A stretch of DNA of 64,000 bases. It comes from Pseudomonas sp. AN-1 (GTDB taxonomy: Bacteria; Pseudomonadota; Gammaproteobacteria; Pseudomonadales; Pseudomonadaceae). The stretch covers positions 2,294,001 through 2,358,000 of the forward strand of contig NZ_CP139195.1 in NCBI RefSeq assembly GCF_034057115.1, written 5' to 3'. A program made the position numbers and the translations under genes. Positions 37,335 through 52,669 of this stretch are shown here, piece after piece; positions within the stretch are counted from its first letter, which is position 1; every line of letters starts with the position of its first letter. Under the pieces are notes generated by a model. That model did not search any database and was not told where the DNA came from. It saw only the letters and a program-made list of their open reading frames with translations.

Positions 37335-38708
37335 TCACATCTTCGGCATGCCGCCGCCCATCAGGCCGCTCATGCCGCGCATCATCTTGGCCATGCCGCC
37401 CTTGGCGGTGACCTTCTTCATCATCTTCTGCATCTGCTTGTGCTGCTTGATCAGCCGCCCGACATCCTGCACCTGGGTGCCGGAACCCAGGGCGATGCGG
37501 CGCTTGCGCGAGCCGCTGATCATTTCCGGGTCGCGCCGCTCGGCGGGGGTCATCGAGTTGATGATCGCCTCCATCTGGCGGAACTGCTTCTCCGCCGCCT
37601 GCTGGGCATTGCCCATCTGGCCGAGGTTGACGCCGCCGAGCATCGGCAGCTTGTCCATCAGGCTGCCGAGGCCGCCCATGTTCTTCATCTGCTGCAGCTG
37701 GTCGCGGAAGTCCTCGAGGTCGAAGCCCTTGCCCTTCTTCAGCTTCTGGGTGAGCTTGGCCGCCTTCTCGCGGTCCATGGTCTGCTCGGCCTGCTCGATC
37801 AGGCTGAGCACGTCGCCCATGCCGAGGATACGCGAGGCCACGCGGTCGGGATGGAACGGATCGAGCGCCTCGCTCTTCTCGCCCATGCCGAGGAACTTGA
37901 TCGGCTTGCCGGTGATCGCGCGTACCGACAGCGCGGCGCCGCCACGGGCATCGCCGTCGACCTTGGTCAGCACCACGCCGGTCAGCGGCAGGGCGTCATT
38001 GAAGGCCTTGGCGGTGTTGGCCGCATCCTGACCGGTCATGGCGTCGACCACGAACAGGGTCTCGACCGGGTTGATCGCGGCGTGGACCTGCTGGATCTCC
38101 GCCATCATCTCGGCGTCGACGTGCAGACGGCCGGCGGTGTCGACGATCACCACGTCGATGAACTTCAGCCGGCCCTCGGCGATGGCCGCGCGGGCGATGT
38201 CCACCGGCTTCTGGCTCAGATCGGAGGGGAAGAAGGTTACCCCCACCTCATTGGCCAGGGTCTCCAGCTGCTTGATCGCCGCCGGGCGGTAGACGTCGGC
38301 GGACACCACCAGCACCGACTTCTTCTTGCGCTCCTTGAGGAAGCGCGCGAGCTTGCCGACCGTTGTGGTCTTGCCCGCGCCCTGCAGGCCGGCCATCAGG
38401 ATCACCGCCGGCGGCGCGGCGTTGAGGCTCAGGTCCTCGTTGGCCGCGCCCATCAGCGCTTCCAGCTCGGCGCGGACGATCTTCACGAACGCCTGGCCCG
38501 GGGTCAGACTCTTCGACACCTCGGTGCCGACCGCACGCTCCTTGACCTTGTTGACGAAGTCCTTGACCACCGGCAGGGCGACGTCGGCCTCGAGCAGGGC
38601 CATGCGCACCTCGCGCAGGGTGTCCTTGATGTTGTCCTCGGTCAGCTTGGCGCGGCCGGTGACATTGCGCAGCGTCTGCGAGAGGCGGTCGGTCAAATTC
38701 TCGAACAT
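37335..38708 (-). CDS. ffh: signal recognition particle protein Ffh
   Basis: This 457-residue GTPase binds signal sequences and 4.5S RNA for cotranslational targeting. N domain (~1-90), G domain with GLQGAGKTTTVGK (K113) and DTAGRLHVD, and the methionine-rich M domain with a C-terminus rich in KMMRGMSGLMGG are all present. The start at 38708 (MFENLTDRLSQTLRN) with AAAGGAACG upstream was chosen over a longer unconserved frame. It is divergent from the ypjD-like gene. Confidence 0.98.
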   Translation of the reverse strand: MFENLTDRLSQTLRNVTGRAKLTEDNIKDTLREVRMALLEADVALPVVKDFVNKVKERAVGTEVSKSLTPGQAFVKIVRAELEALMGAANEDLSLNAAPPAVILMAGLQGAGKTTTVGKLARFLKERKKKSVLVVSADVYRPAAIKQLETLANEVGVTFFPSDLSQKPVDIARAAIAEGRLKFIDVVIVDTAGRLHVDAEMMAEIQQVHAAINPVETLFVVDAMTGQDAANTAKAFNDALPLTGVVLTKVDGDARGGAALSVRAITGKPIKFLGMGEKSEALDPFHPDRVASRILGMGDVLSLIEQAEQTMDREKAAKLTQKLKKGKGFDLEDFRDQLQQMKNMGGLGSLMDKLPMLGGVNLGQMGNAQQAAEKQFRQMEAIINSMTPAERRDPEMISGSRKRRIALGSGTQVQDVGRLIKQHKQMQKMMKKVTAKGGMAKMMRGMSGLMGGGMPKM

Positions 38709-38851
38709 GCACGTTCCTTTGAAGAGGGAGCTTGCGGCAGGCGGCGGATTATAGCCGAGTGCGACGACCACCGACACCGTCCCCCAGGCTTTCGTGGATA
38801 GCCGGTTCTGTGCCAAACTCGGCAACTTCGAGGCTTCCCCCACAAGGACTT

Positions 38852-39649
38852 ATGACGCCTTTGCTGCCCAGCCTGGCGGCGGCCGGCCTGTACGCCGGCG
38901 CGGCCCTGTACCAGGCCCTGCTGCTCTCCCGCCGCGCGGTGCCGGACAAGCGCCTGCTCGGCCTGCTCGGTGCGCTGGCCCTGCTGGCCCACGCATTCGG
39001 CCTGCGCCTGCTGCTGCTCGACAACGGCGCCCTGCTGCTCGATTTCTTCAACGCCGCCAGCCTGCTGGCCGCCGCGGTGATCGCCCTGACCCTGCTGGCC
39101 AGCCTGCGCATCCCGGTGGAGAACCTGCTGGTGCTGCTGTTCCCGCTCGGCAGCCTGACCGCCCTGCTGGCACTGCTGCCCGGCGGCACCACCCGGCCGA
39201 TCGTCGAGGCGCCCGGCATCCTCGCCCACATCCTGCTGTCGATCCTCGCCTACGGCCTGTTCACCATCGCCGTGGTGCAGGCCCTGCTCCTGCTGCTGCA
39301 GAACCACCAGCTCAAGCACAAGCACCCCTCGGGGATCATCCGCAACTTCCCGCCGCTGCAGACCATGGAGAGCCTGCTGTTCGGCTTCCTGTGGGGCGGC
39401 TGGAGCCTGCTGTCGCTGTCGCTGCTGTCCGGCTGGCTGTTCCTCGACGACCTGTTCGCCCAGCACCTGGTACACAAGACCCTGCTCGCCTGCCTGGCCT
39501 GGGTGGTGTTCGGCGTACTGCTGTGGGGCCGCCACCAGCTCGGCTGGCGCGGCGGCAAGGCGATCCGTTGGACCCTGGCCGGCTTCCTGCTGCTGATGCT
39601 GGCCTACTTCGGCAGCAAGCTGGTCCGCGAATTCATCCTGCACATCTAG
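38852..39649 (+). CDS. cytochrome c assembly-family inner membrane protein (YpjD/CcsA-like)
   Basis: This 265-residue protein has eight or so hydrophobic segments and the CcsA-type core (VEAPGILAHILLSILAYGLFTIAVVQALLLL, and WGGWSLLSLSLLSGWLFLDDL near the tryptophan-rich motif). It belongs to the family adjacent to ffh in many gammaproteobacteria, often called YpjD or Ccs. A haem-handling role is inferred from family; it lacks evidence for full CcsA function. The start is the ATG at 38852 after AAGGAC. Confidence 0.85.
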   Translation: MTPLLPSLAAAGLYAGAALYQALLLSRRAVPDKRLLGLLGALALLAHAFGLRLLLLDNGALLLDFFNAASLLAAAVIALTLLASLRIPVENLLVLLFPLGSLTALLALLPGGTTRPIVEAPGILAHILLSILAYGLFTIAVVQALLLLLQNHQLKHKHPSGIIRNFPPLQTMESLLFGFLWGGWSLLSLSLLSGWLFLDDLFAQHLVHKTLLACLAWVVFGVLLWGRHQLGWRGGKAIRWTLAGFLLLMLAYFGSKLVREFILHI

Positions 39650-39662
39650 GACTGCCGACGCC

Positions 39663-40940
39663 GTGGGCGATCTCCATTCGGGTTTGTTGTTCGGACTGCT
39701 GGTATTCCTGATCGCCTGCTCGGCGTTCTTCTCCAGCTCCGAGACCGGCATGCTCAGCCTCAACCGCTACCGCCTGCGCCACCTGGCGCGCGAGGGGCAC
39801 AAGGGCGCCCGGCGCGCCAGCGAGCTGCTCAGCCGCCCCGACCGCCTGCTCGGCACCATCCTGGTCGGCAACAACGTGGTCAACATCCTCGCCGCCTCCA
39901 TCGCCACGGTGATCGCCGTGGACCTGTGGGGCGAGGCCGGCATCGCCATCTCCACCGTGGTGCTGACCATCGTCATCCTGATCTTCGGCGAGATCACCCC
40001 CAAGACCCTGGCCGCCCTGCGCCCGGAACAGGTCGCCTACCCGGCCAGCCGCGTGCTGCTGCTGCTGATGCGCCTGCTCCACCCGCTGGTGTGGGTCACC
40101 GGCGCGATCAGCAATGGCCTGCTGCGCCTGCTCGGCATCGACCCGGCACAGCACCGCCAGGAAGGCCTGTCCGCCGAGGAGCTGCGCAGCGTGGTGCGCG
40201 AGGCCGGCGGCGGCCTGCCGCTCGACCGGCAGAACATGCTGCTGGGCATCCTCGACCTGGAGCGGGTCTCGGTCAACGACATCATGATCCCGCGCAACGA
40301 GGTCATCGGCATCGATCTCGAGGAGGACATCGGGCAGATCGTCGCCCAGCTGCGCAGCACCAGCCACACCCGCCTGCCGGTGTACCGCCACGACCTCAAC
40401 CAGGTCGAGGGGGTGATCCACATGCGCCGCATCGCCCGCCTGCTGACCCACAGCCAGCTGACCCACGAGGCGCTGCGCAGCGCCTGCGTGGAGCCCTACT
40501 TCGTGCCGGAAAACACCCCGCTGTCGACCCAGCTGATCAACTTCCAGAAGTTCAAGCGGCGCATGGGCATGGTGGTCGACGAGTACGGCGAGGTGATCGG
40601 CCTGGTCACCCTCGAGGACATCCTCGAGGAGATCGTCGGTGAGTTCACCACCCAGCCCGGCCTGCGCGAGCCGTCCGTCCACCCCCAGGACGACGGCAGC
40701 TTCGTGGTCGACGGCAGCGCCAACATCCGCGAGGTCAACCGCGAACTGGGCTGGCACCTGCCCTGCGACGGCCCGCGCACCATCAACGGCCTGGTCACCG
40801 AGGCGCTGGAAACCATCCCCGACAGCAGCGTATGCCTGAAGATCGGCCCCTATCGCCTGGAGATCCTCCAGGCCGAGGAAAACCGCGTGAAGCGCGTACG
40901 CGCCTGGCGGGCCGAGCCCGGCCGGCACGAGGACGAATGA
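39663..40940 (+). CDS. CNNM/CorC-family (HlyC/CorC) transporter
   Basis: This 425-residue membrane protein has a CNNM transmembrane domain (~1-190, FSSSETGMLSLNRYRLRHLA and FGEITPKTLAALRPE), a CBS pair (~205-330, MIPRNEVIGIDLEED, GMVVDEYGEVIGLVTLEDILEEIVGE) and a C-terminal CorC/HlyC FAD-like domain (DDGSFVVDGSANIREVNREL). It resembles E. coli YfjD and is thought to act in Mg2+/Co2+ handling. The start appears to be GTG 39663, 14 bp after the ypjD-like gene, so the two are cotranscribed. Confidence 0.92.
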   Translation: MGDLHSGLLFGLLVFLIACSAFFSSSETGMLSLNRYRLRHLAREGHKGARRASELLSRPDRLLGTILVGNNVVNILAASIATVIAVDLWGEAGIAISTVVLTIVILIFGEITPKTLAALRPEQVAYPASRVLLLLMRLLHPLVWVTGAISNGLLRLLGIDPAQHRQEGLSAEELRSVVREAGGGLPLDRQNMLLGILDLERVSVNDIMIPRNEVIGIDLEEDIGQIVAQLRSTSHTRLPVYRHDLNQVEGVIHMRRIARLLTHSQLTHEALRSACVEPYFVPENTPLSTQLINFQKFKRRMGMVVDEYGEVIGLVTLEDILEEIVGEFTTQPGLREPSVHPQDDGSFVVDGSANIREVNRELGWHLPCDGPRTINGLVTEALETIPDSSVCLKIGPYRLEILQAEENRVKRVRAWRAEPGRHEDE

Positions 40941-40966
40941 GCCGTCGCCGTCCCACAGATCAAAAG

Positions 40967-40999
40967 AAAGGCCGGCACCCGCGAGGGTGGCCGGCCTTT
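40967..40999. terminator. bidirectional terminator between the CorC gene and purT
   Basis: 10-bp arms AAAGGCCGGC (40967-40976) and GCCGGCCTTT (40990-40999) with a further CCC/GGG pairing inside; T4 follows on the plus strand. It serves two converging genes. Confidence 0.88.
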
Positions 41000-41015
41000 T
41001 CGCTGCCCGGGCCGC

Positions 41016-42197
41016 TTACAGCTCGACAGTGACCGCCTGCGCCGCGCGCAGCGCCTTGGCGCGCGCCGCCTCGATCGACTCGTCGCGCGCCAGCGCCACG
41101 CCCATGCGCCGCTGGCCGCTGACTTCCGGCTTGCCGAACAGGCGCAGCGCGGTATCCGCCTCGGCCAGCGCGGCGCCGAGGTTGCCGAAGGCGACCTGCT
41201 GCGACTCGCCCTCGACCAGGATCACCGCCGAGGCCGAAGGGCCGAACTGGCGGATCGCCGGGATCGGCAGGCCGAGGATGGCCCGCGCGTGCAGGGCGAA
41301 CTCGGAGAGGTCCTGGGAGATCAGCGTCACCAGGCCGGTGTCGTGCGGGCGCGGCGACACCTCGCTGAACCACACCTGGTCGCCCTTGATGAACAGCTCG
41401 ACGCCGAACAGGCCGCGGCCGCCGAGGGCCTCGGTCACCGCACGGGCGATGCGTTCGGACTCGGCCAGCGCAGCAGGACTCATCGCCTGCGGCTGCCAGG
41501 ACTCCTGGTAGTCGCCCTTCTCCTGGCGGTGGCCGACCGGCGCGCAGAAGGTGGTGCCGCCGATGTGGCGCACGGTGAGCAGGGTGATCTCGTAGTCGAA
41601 GTCGATGAAGCCCTCGACGATCACCCGGCCCTTGCCGGCGCGGCCGCCTTCCTGGGCGTAGTCCCAGGCCTTGCGCACGTCGTCCGCACCGCGCAGCAGG
41701 CTCTGACCCTTGCCGGAAGAGCTCATGATCGGCTTGACCACGCAGGGGAAGCCCAGCTCGGCGACCGCCGCGGCGTAGTCCTCGAAGCTGTCGGCGAAGC
41801 GGTACGGCGAGGTCGGCAGGCCCAGCTCCTCGGCGGCCAGGCGGCGGATGCCCTCTCGGTTCATGGTCAGCTTCGCCGCGCGCGCGGTGGGCACCACGGT
41901 GAAGCCCTCGGCCTCCAGCTCGACCAGGGTATCGGTGGCGATGGCCTCGATCTCGGGGACGATGTAGTGCGGCTGCTCCTGCTCGATCACCGCGCGCAGC
42001 GCGGCGCCGTCGAGCATGCTGATCACGTGGCTGCGGTGCGCCACCTGCATGGCCGGAGCGTTGGCGTAGCGGTCGACGGCGATCACCTCGCAGCCCAGGC
42101 GCTGCAGCTCGATGACGACTTCCTTGCCCAGCTCGCCAGAGCCGCACAGCAGTACACGGGTCGCGCTCGGCGACAGCGGGGTTCCGATCATGGTCAC
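41016..42197 (-). CDS. purT: formate-dependent phosphoribosylglycinamide formyltransferase
   Basis: This 393-residue ATP-grasp enzyme makes FGAR from GAR, ATP and formate, an alternative to PurN in purine synthesis. Features: [27 protein letters not shown], the ATP-grasp loop [37 protein letters not shown], and the metal-binding [13 protein letters not shown]. It is last in a four-gene minus-strand run with DUF1289, the carbonic anhydrase-like gene and the NUDIX gene. PurL and GuaAB in the same window act later in the pathway. Confidence 0.97.
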   Translation of the reverse strand: MTMIGTPLSPSATRVLLCGSGELGKEVVIELQRLGCEVIAVDRYANAPAMQVAHRSHVISMLDGAALRAVIEQEQPHYIVPEIEAIATDTLVELEAEGFTVVPTARAAKLTMNREGIRRLAAEELGLPTSPYRFADSFEDYAAAVAELGFPCVVKPIMSSSGKGQSLLRGADDVRKAWDYAQEGGRAGKGRVIVEGFIDFDYEITLLTVRHIGGTTFCAPVGHRQEKGDYQESWQPQAMSPAALAESERIARAVTEALGGRGLFGVELFIKGDQVWFSEVSPRPHDTGLVTLISQDLSEFALHARAILGLPIPAIRQFGPSASAVILVEGESQQVAFGNLGAALAEADTALRLFGKPEVSGQRRMGVALARDESIEAARAKALRAAQAVTVEL

Positions 42198-42208
42198 TAA
42201 GGCTTTCC

Positions 42209-42409
42209 TCAGAGGGGGGTCAACAGTCCTGCGGCCAGGGCGCGCTCGCGGCAGCGCGCGAGCACGGCACGGCGCTCGGCGTTGTCCATGCGGCCCCAGC
42301 GGGTGATTTCGTCGCCGCTGCGCTGGCAGCCGACGCAGAGGTCGTTGTCGTCCAGCGCGCAGACGTACACGCAGGGCGAGGCGACCGGCTTGTCCTGCAG
42401 CTCGACCAT
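42209..42409 (-). CDS. DUF1289 family small protein
   Basis: This 66-residue protein has the DUF1289 pattern [31 protein letters not shown]: three closely spaced cysteine positions plus a fourth, suggesting a small metal-binding domain. The function of this family is not known to me. Its ATG shares one base with the stop of the upstream gamma carbonic anhydrase-like gene, so the two are translationally coupled. Confidence 0.88.
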   Translation of the reverse strand: MVELQDKPVASPCVYVCALDDNDLCVGCQRSGDEITRWGRMDNAERRAVLARCRERALAAGLLTPL

Positions 42410-42933
42410 CAGTCGTCCTGCTCGGCCAGTTCGCGGGCGTAGCGGCGGGCGTTGTCGACGTAGTGGGCGGCGTTGGCCTGCAGTCCGCGGATCTGTTCCT
42501 CGCTCAGCTGGCGCACCACCCTGCCCGGCACGCCCATCACCAGGCTGCCGTCGGGAATCTCCTTGCCCTCGGGGATCAGCGCGCCGGCGCCGATCAGGCA
42601 GTTGCGGCCGATCCTGGCGCCGTTGAGCACCACGGCGCCGATGCCGACCAGGCTGTGGTCACCGATGGTGCAGCCATGCAGGGTGACCTTGTGGCCGATG
42701 GTCACGCCCTTGCCGATGGTCAGCGGCCAGCCCATGTCGGTGTGCAGCACGCTGCCGTCCTGCACGTTGCTGTCTTCGCCGACGTGGATCAGCTCGTTGT
42801 CGCCGCGCAGCACGGCGCCGAACCACACGCTGGCACCGGCATCCAGGCGCACCTTGCCGACCAGGCTGGCGCCGGGGGCCACCCAGCTGTCGGGATGGGC
42901 TTCAACTCGGGCATCGCCCAGGCGGTATTTCAT
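42409..42933 (-). CDS. gamma carbonic anhydrase-like hexapeptide protein
   Basis: This 174-residue left-handed beta-helix protein has hexapeptide repeats throughout ([26 protein letters not shown] onward). H64, H81 and H86 fall where the zinc ligands of gamma carbonic anhydrases lie. Start ATG 42933 follows GAGGAGG. It is close to YrdA/CaiE/PaaY types; whether it is an active carbonic anhydrase cannot be told from sequence alone. Confidence 0.9.
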   Translation of the reverse strand: MKYRLGDARVEAHPDSWVAPGASLVGKVRLDAGASVWFGAVLRGDNELIHVGEDSNVQDGSVLHTDMGWPLTIGKGVTIGHKVTLHGCTIGDHSLVGIGAVVLNGARIGRNCLIGAGALIPEGKEIPDGSLVMGVPGRVVRQLSEEQIRGLQANAAHYVDNARRYARELAEQDD

Positions 42934-42953
42934 CGGCAGCCTCCTCGGCACGC

Positions 42954-43556
42954 TCAACGGTAATGAATGTAGTGGGGCGGCGGCTCGCGCAGCTGGATGC
43001 CGGCGTCGTACACCAGGTTGACCAGCTCGACCACCATGATCGCGGTCAGTCCCCAGATCTTGAAGCCGGCGTAGCGGTAGCTCGGCACGTACCAGCTGTG
43101 GCCGAGGTAGTCGATGCGGTGGGTGATCTCGCGCGGGTCCTCGCGGAAGAACTCCAGTGGCACGCTGAACACCGCATCGATCTCGTCGCGATTGGCCTGG
43201 AAGTCGACATGGTCGGGAATGAAGCCGACGTAGGGAACGACCTTGATGCCGTGACGGGAGATCTGCGTGCTCAGCGGGCCGACCACCTCCACCAGTCCCG
43301 GCGCCAGCCCCACCTCCTCGTGCGCCTCGCGCAGGGCGGTGAACACCAGCGACTCGTCGTCCGGGTCGCGGCGCCCGCCGGGAAAGGCCACCTCGCCGCC
43401 ATGGGTCGACAAGCCGCTGGCGCGCAGGGTCAGTACCAGTTGCGGCTCGGCGCTGCGGGTGACCGGCACCAGCACCGCCGCCTCAGGAAAGTCGCGGTCA
43501 CTGGGCAGGGAACCCGGCGTGTGGGCCTGTACGCGTTGGCGCAGCACGTCCAGCAT
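42954..43556 (-). CDS. NUDIX hydrolase, NudL-like CoA pyrophosphatase
   Basis: This 200-residue protein has the Nudix box [25 protein letters not shown] (residues 60-84) preceded by [21 protein letters not shown], the extension typical of CoA-pyrophosphatases (UPF0035). It would cleave CoA to 3',5'-ADP and phosphopantetheine. It leads the NUDIX / gammaCA / DUF1289 / purT run and is divergent from the L,D-transpeptidase. Confidence 0.9.
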   Translation of the reverse strand: MLDVLRQRVQAHTPGSLPSDRDFPEAAVLVPVTRSAEPQLVLTLRASGLSTHGGEVAFPGGRRDPDDESLVFTALREAHEEVGLAPGLVEVVGPLSTQISRHGIKVVPYVGFIPDHVDFQANRDEIDAVFSVPLEFFREDPREITHRIDYLGHSWYVPSYRYAGFKIWGLTAIMVVELVNLVYDAGIQLREPPPHYIHYR

Positions 43557-43817
43557 GGAGCACTCTCGTCATGGGAAATGCATGAATCATGGCATGAAAG
43601 ACGCAACACGCCCAAGCCCTCGCCGCCGGCGCCGACCAGCCGCCGCTGAGCACCCTTCCCCCACCCCCGCCACTGGCCTAAAATTCACCCATCGCCACAG
43701 CCGGCAGCAGTCCGGCCTCCCCGTGGTACAGCGCGACCAATCAGCCCCCGTGGCGCGCTGCATGAACAACCGGCCGCCGGGCTGACGGCCACCCTGGTTT
43801 GCACTGGAATGCCTTTC

Positions 43818-44324
43818 ATGCGCTGGTTGATCGTACTCTGCAGTTTCCTCTTCGCCTCCCAGGCCCTGGCGATGAGCACCCCGGGCCTGGACTCGAACAC
43901 CAAGGTCGACAAGGTGCTGGTGGTCAAGTCCGAGCGCAAGCTGCACCTGCTCAGCCGCGGCGAGATCCTCAAGAGCTATCGCGTCTCGCTGGGCAAGCGC
44001 CCGGATGGCCCCAAGCGCTACCAGGGCGACAAGCGCACCCCCGAAGGCTTCTACTGGATCGACTGGCGCAAGCCCAGCGACAAGTACAACCTGTCCATGC
44101 ACATCTCCTACCCCAACGCACAGGATCGCCAGCACGCCGAGCAGAAGGGCCTGCCGCCGGGCGACATGATCATGATCCACGGCACGCCACTGGACGAGGA
44201 GTACCCCGAGTGGTACTTCCACACCCTCGACTGGACCGAAGGCTGCATCGCCCTGCGCAACCGCGACATGCGCGAGGTGTGGAGCCTGGTCAAGGACGGC
44301 ACGCTGATCGAAATCCGCCCCTGA
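43818..44324 (+). CDS. L,D-transpeptidase (YkuD) family protein
   Basis: This 168-residue exported enzyme has a signal peptide (MRWLIVLCSFLFASQALA) and a YkuD domain with the active site IHGTP and DWTEGCIALRN, containing the catalytic cysteine. L,D-transpeptidases form 3-3 crosslinks or anchor proteins to peptidoglycan. It lacks a peptidoglycan-binding domain and resembles the short ErfK/YafK-like type. The ATG at 43818 was preferred over 43809, because TGGA at 43805-43808 is then well spaced. Confidence 0.9.
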   Translation: MRWLIVLCSFLFASQALAMSTPGLDSNTKVDKVLVVKSERKLHLLSRGEILKSYRVSLGKRPDGPKRYQGDKRTPEGFYWIDWRKPSDKYNLSMHISYPNAQDRQHAEQKGLPPGDMIMIHGTPLDEEYPEWYFHTLDWTEGCIALRNRDMREVWSLVKDGTLIEIRP

Positions 44325-44336
44325 TCCGCGGAAACG

Positions 44337-44373
44337 AAAAAGGCGCCGGCATCGAGGGATGCGGCGCCTTTTT
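44337..44373. terminator. bidirectional terminator
   Basis: Arms AAAAAGGCGCC (44337-44347) and GGCGCCTTTTT (44363-44373), with inner pairing GCATC/GATGC, between the converging L,D-transpeptidase and NIF3-like genes. It has A5/T5 on each side. Confidence 0.92.
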
Positions 44374-44388
44374 CATGCCTCCGGCGGA

Positions 44389-44706
44389 TCAGAACACCAT
44401 GTCCGACAGCCGCCAGACGTCGAAGGCCGGCGTCTCGTAGGGATGGCTCTGCTTGAGAGCCTTGACCGCGGCATGGATCAGCTCGTCCGCCACCACCATT
44501 TCCACCTTCCATTCCGCCACCCTGGCCAACTCGCCCTGGGCTCCCTCGTAGGGCTGGCTGCCCGGCAGCGGATGGAACTGGCCCTGACCGAGGGTCTGCC
44601 AGCAGCAGCTGTCGTAGCTGCCGATACGTCCGGCGCCGGTGGCGAAGATCGCGGCCTTGACCGCATCGAGGTGGGATTCGGGAACGAAGAAGCAGAGTTT
44701 GTACAT
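44389..44706 (-). CDS. NIF3/YqfO-like small protein
   Basis: This 105-residue protein begins MYKLCFFVPESHLDAVKAAIFATGAGRIGSYDSCCW and ends PYETPAFDVWRL. It matches the stand-alone version of the CutA-like domain inserted in NIF3/YqfO proteins (PII-like fold). No function is established that I know of. The start at 44706 has GGAG upstream; the longer frame is not conserved. Confidence 0.88.
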   Translation of the reverse strand: MYKLCFFVPESHLDAVKAAIFATGAGRIGSYDSCCWQTLGQGQFHPLPGSQPYEGAQGELARVAEWKVEMVVADELIHAAVKALKQSHPYETPAFDVWRLSDMVF

Positions 44707-44843
44707 CCAGAGGACTCCGGGGCGAAGAGGGTTACGGCGGTAGTGGCCCTTGGCCACCGATCGTGCCACGACCCCATGACGGCCGTGCACTTCGTCCCTG
44801 ACATCTCGGCGAAATTAACGGCCCGTCCACAGCAAATCCGTGA

Positions 44844-50447
<5,604 letters not shown>

Positions 50448-50455
50448 GCCGTCGC

Positions 50456-50938
50456 CTACCCCTTCTGCCGGCGCAGGCGGAAGAACTCGCTGAGGATGGC
50501 GCCGCACTCGGCGGCCAGCACGCCGCCCTCGACCAGCAGACGGTGATTGAGGAAGGCCTGTTCGAAGAAACGCCCGCGACTCTCCACCACTCCGGCCTTG
50601 GGCTCGGTGGCGCCGTAGACCACGCGGGCCACGCGCGAATGGATGATCAGCCCGGCGCACATGCTGCACGGCTCGAGGGTCACGTACAGGGTGCTGCCGA
50701 CCAGGCGGTAGTTCTCGAGGTTGCGCGCCGCATCGCGGATCGCCACCATCTCGGCGTGGGCGCTGGGATCGTGGGTGGAGATCGGGCAGTTGAAGCCGCG
50801 GCCGACCACCTCGCCAGCGACCACCAGCACCGCGCCCACCGGCACCTCGCCGCGCACCGCGCCTTCGGCGGCGAGCGCCAGCGCCTCGCGCATGAAGCGC
50901 TCGTCCTGGCTGCGGTCGATGATCACGGGTCTTTTCAT
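50456..50938 (-). CDS. tadA: tRNA-specific adenosine deaminase
   Basis: This 160-residue zinc deaminase makes inosine at position 34 of tRNA-Arg(ACG). The active site is SAHAEM (H61, E63) and PCSMC (C91, C94). It converges with mltF with 8 bp between. Confidence 0.97.
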   Translation of the reverse strand: MKRPVIIDRSQDERFMREALALAAEGAVRGEVPVGAVLVVAGEVVGRGFNCPISTHDPSAHAEMVAIRDAARNLENYRLVGSTLYVTLEPCSMCAGLIIHSRVARVVYGATEPKAGVVESRGRFFEQAFLNHRLLVEGGVLAAECGAILSEFFRLRRQKG

Positions 50939-51025
50939 GGGAAGGCTGCAGCTGGAGGAAAGCCCGCCAGTTTGGGCAAAGCCGGCGGCGAGTCAAGCCC
51001 GGGGCGTTCCATTCCCCGCGATCCG

Positions 51026-51084
51026 TGTAGGGGCGAATTCATTCGCCTGACAGGGCCGCGTTGGCGAATGAATTCGCCCCTACA
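51026..51084. repeat. intergenic palindromic repeat, family C (GGGGCGAATTCATTCGCC)
   Basis: A perfect 22-bp inverted repeat: left arm 51026-51047, right arm 51063-51084, separated by 15 bp. Each arm holds GGGGCGAATTCATTCGCC or its complement, itself partly palindromic at GAATTC. It lies between tadA and the multicopper oxidase and has the look of a dispersed REP-like element. Confidence 0.85.
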
Positions 51085-51112
51085 GGAGGTAACGCCGAAG
51101 ACCGCCCCAGGC

Positions 51113-52486
51113 CTAGACCACCGCGATCGCCGCCATCAGCCCGGTCTCCATGTGGTCGATCACGTGGCAGTGGAACATCCAGGTACCCGGATTGTCGGCC
51201 ACCAGTGCGACCCGCGCCGTCTCCTGCTTGCCCAGCAGGTAGGTGTCGGTGAACCAGGGCGCCTCGATGCGCCGGCGGTTGGAGGACAGCACCTTGAAGC
51301 TCATGCCGTGCAGGTGGATCGGGTGCTGGTACTGGCTGAGGTTGCGCAGCTCGAGGATGTAGCTGCGCCCCTGCTTGAGGGTGGCGATCGGCCGCTCGAC
51401 GCAGCTCTTGTCGCCGATGTCCCAGGCCTGGCCGTTGACCTGCCAGAAGCTGTGCGCCGCGCCCTGCTCCAGGTTGGCCGACACCGCGCCGGTCCACTCG
51501 AAGTTGAAGCGCAGGGTCTCGGCCGCCGCCAGATCCGGCTCGGCGACCGGGTTGGCCGGCAGCGCCGGCGGCCAGTCGCCGGCCGGCTCGCTGCTGGCCA
51601 CGCCCTTCAGCGTCGCCAGGCGCAGCGGGCCGTTGCGCAGGGCCAGTTCGGCACCGACCGCCGGCACGCGCAGGGCCAGCTCGATGCGCATGCCCGGCCC
51701 CAGCCAGTACTCCCTGCCCAGCGGCCGCGGCGCCACCGGGTTGCCGTCGAGGGCGTAGATGCGTGCCTCGGCGCCCGGCAGGTTGAGCCGGTAGGTCAGG
51801 GTGTTGTCGAGGTTGAGGATGCGCAGGCGGACGATCTGCCCGGCCGGCAGGTCGAGGGTCGGCGCATGCGCGCCGTTGACCGTCGACAGCCGCCCCGGCG
51901 TGCCGCCGCGGGCCGCCTCGCGCGGCAGGCTGAAATCGGTGAAGGCGCCCTGTCCGTCCACGTGCCAGCTCTTCAGGCTCAGCGTGCGCTCGTGGCGGAA
52001 GCCGCTCGGCTCGCGCTCCTCGACGATCAGCGGGCCGACCAGGCCGCGGCCGAGTTGCTCGCCGCTGGCAGTGTGCGGGTGGTACCAGAAGCTGCCGGCG
52101 TCCGGCACCACGAAGTCGTAGTCGAAGAACTCGCCGGGCAGCACCGGCAGCTGCGACAGGTAGGGTACGCCGTCCATCTCCAGCGGCAGGCGGATGCCGT
52201 GCCAGTGGATGGTGCTCGGCTCGGGCAGGCGGTTGACGAAGCGCACCCGCAGGCGCTCGCCCTGGCGGGCGCGCAGCTCCAGGCCCGGCGCCTGGCCGCC
52301 GTAGGCCCAGGCACCGGTCCTGTGGCCGGGCACCAGCTCGACGTCCAGCGGCGCGGCGATCAGCTCGTAGTCGTGGCCGGCCGGGTCGGCTGGGCGGCCC
52401 AGCCAGTAGCGGGCGCCGCCGCCGGCCAGGCCGAGGGCGCCGAGACCGGCCAGGCCGGCGAGGACTTGTCGGCGGGTGAAGGACAT
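51113..52486 (-). CDS. multicopper oxidase, Tat-exported
   Basis: This 457-residue oxidase starts with a Tat signal (MSFTRRQVLAGLAGLGALGLAGGG). Copper ligands are complete: HWHG (H94, H96), WYHPH (H136, H138), HPIHLHG and HCHVIDHMETG for the trinuclear and T1 sites. Cupredoxin domains 1 and 3 are clear, with a middle domain between. It resembles CueO/SufI-like and PA3768-type oxidases; no long methionine-rich CueO insert was seen. Substrates could be Cu(I), phenols or other metals. It is divergent from a dihaem cytochrome gene. Confidence 0.93.
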   Translation of the reverse strand: MSFTRRQVLAGLAGLGALGLAGGGARYWLGRPADPAGHDYELIAAPLDVELVPGHRTGAWAYGGQAPGLELRARQGERLRVRFVNRLPEPSTIHWHGIRLPLEMDGVPYLSQLPVLPGEFFDYDFVVPDAGSFWYHPHTASGEQLGRGLVGPLIVEEREPSGFRHERTLSLKSWHVDGQGAFTDFSLPREAARGGTPGRLSTVNGAHAPTLDLPAGQIVRLRILNLDNTLTYRLNLPGAEARIYALDGNPVAPRPLGREYWLGPGMRIELALRVPAVGAELALRNGPLRLATLKGVASSEPAGDWPPALPANPVAEPDLAAAETLRFNFEWTGAVSANLEQGAAHSFWQVNGQAWDIGDKSCVERPIATLKQGRSYILELRNLSQYQHPIHLHGMSFKVLSSNRRRIEAPWFTDTYLLGKQETARVALVADNPGTWMFHCHVIDHMETGLMAAIAVV

Positions 52487-52669
52487 CGGGACACCTCGCG
52501 GGCGAAAACGGAATCAGCCCTGCCCCGGCGAAGTGCCGCGAGCAGGACGCGGATGACAGAGTTTCTCATTATCCATGCTGCGCCGGCGAGCCCATCCGCG
52601 ACACATCGGCACAGACCGCGCTGGTCTAGGCTTGCAGGACACGCCCACGCAGGGAATTGTGGAGTCGCC

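Noticed and set aside
40967-40999. Considered as a REP-like element
   Set aside because: The T-run and position between converging genes make a bidirectional terminator the simpler explanation.
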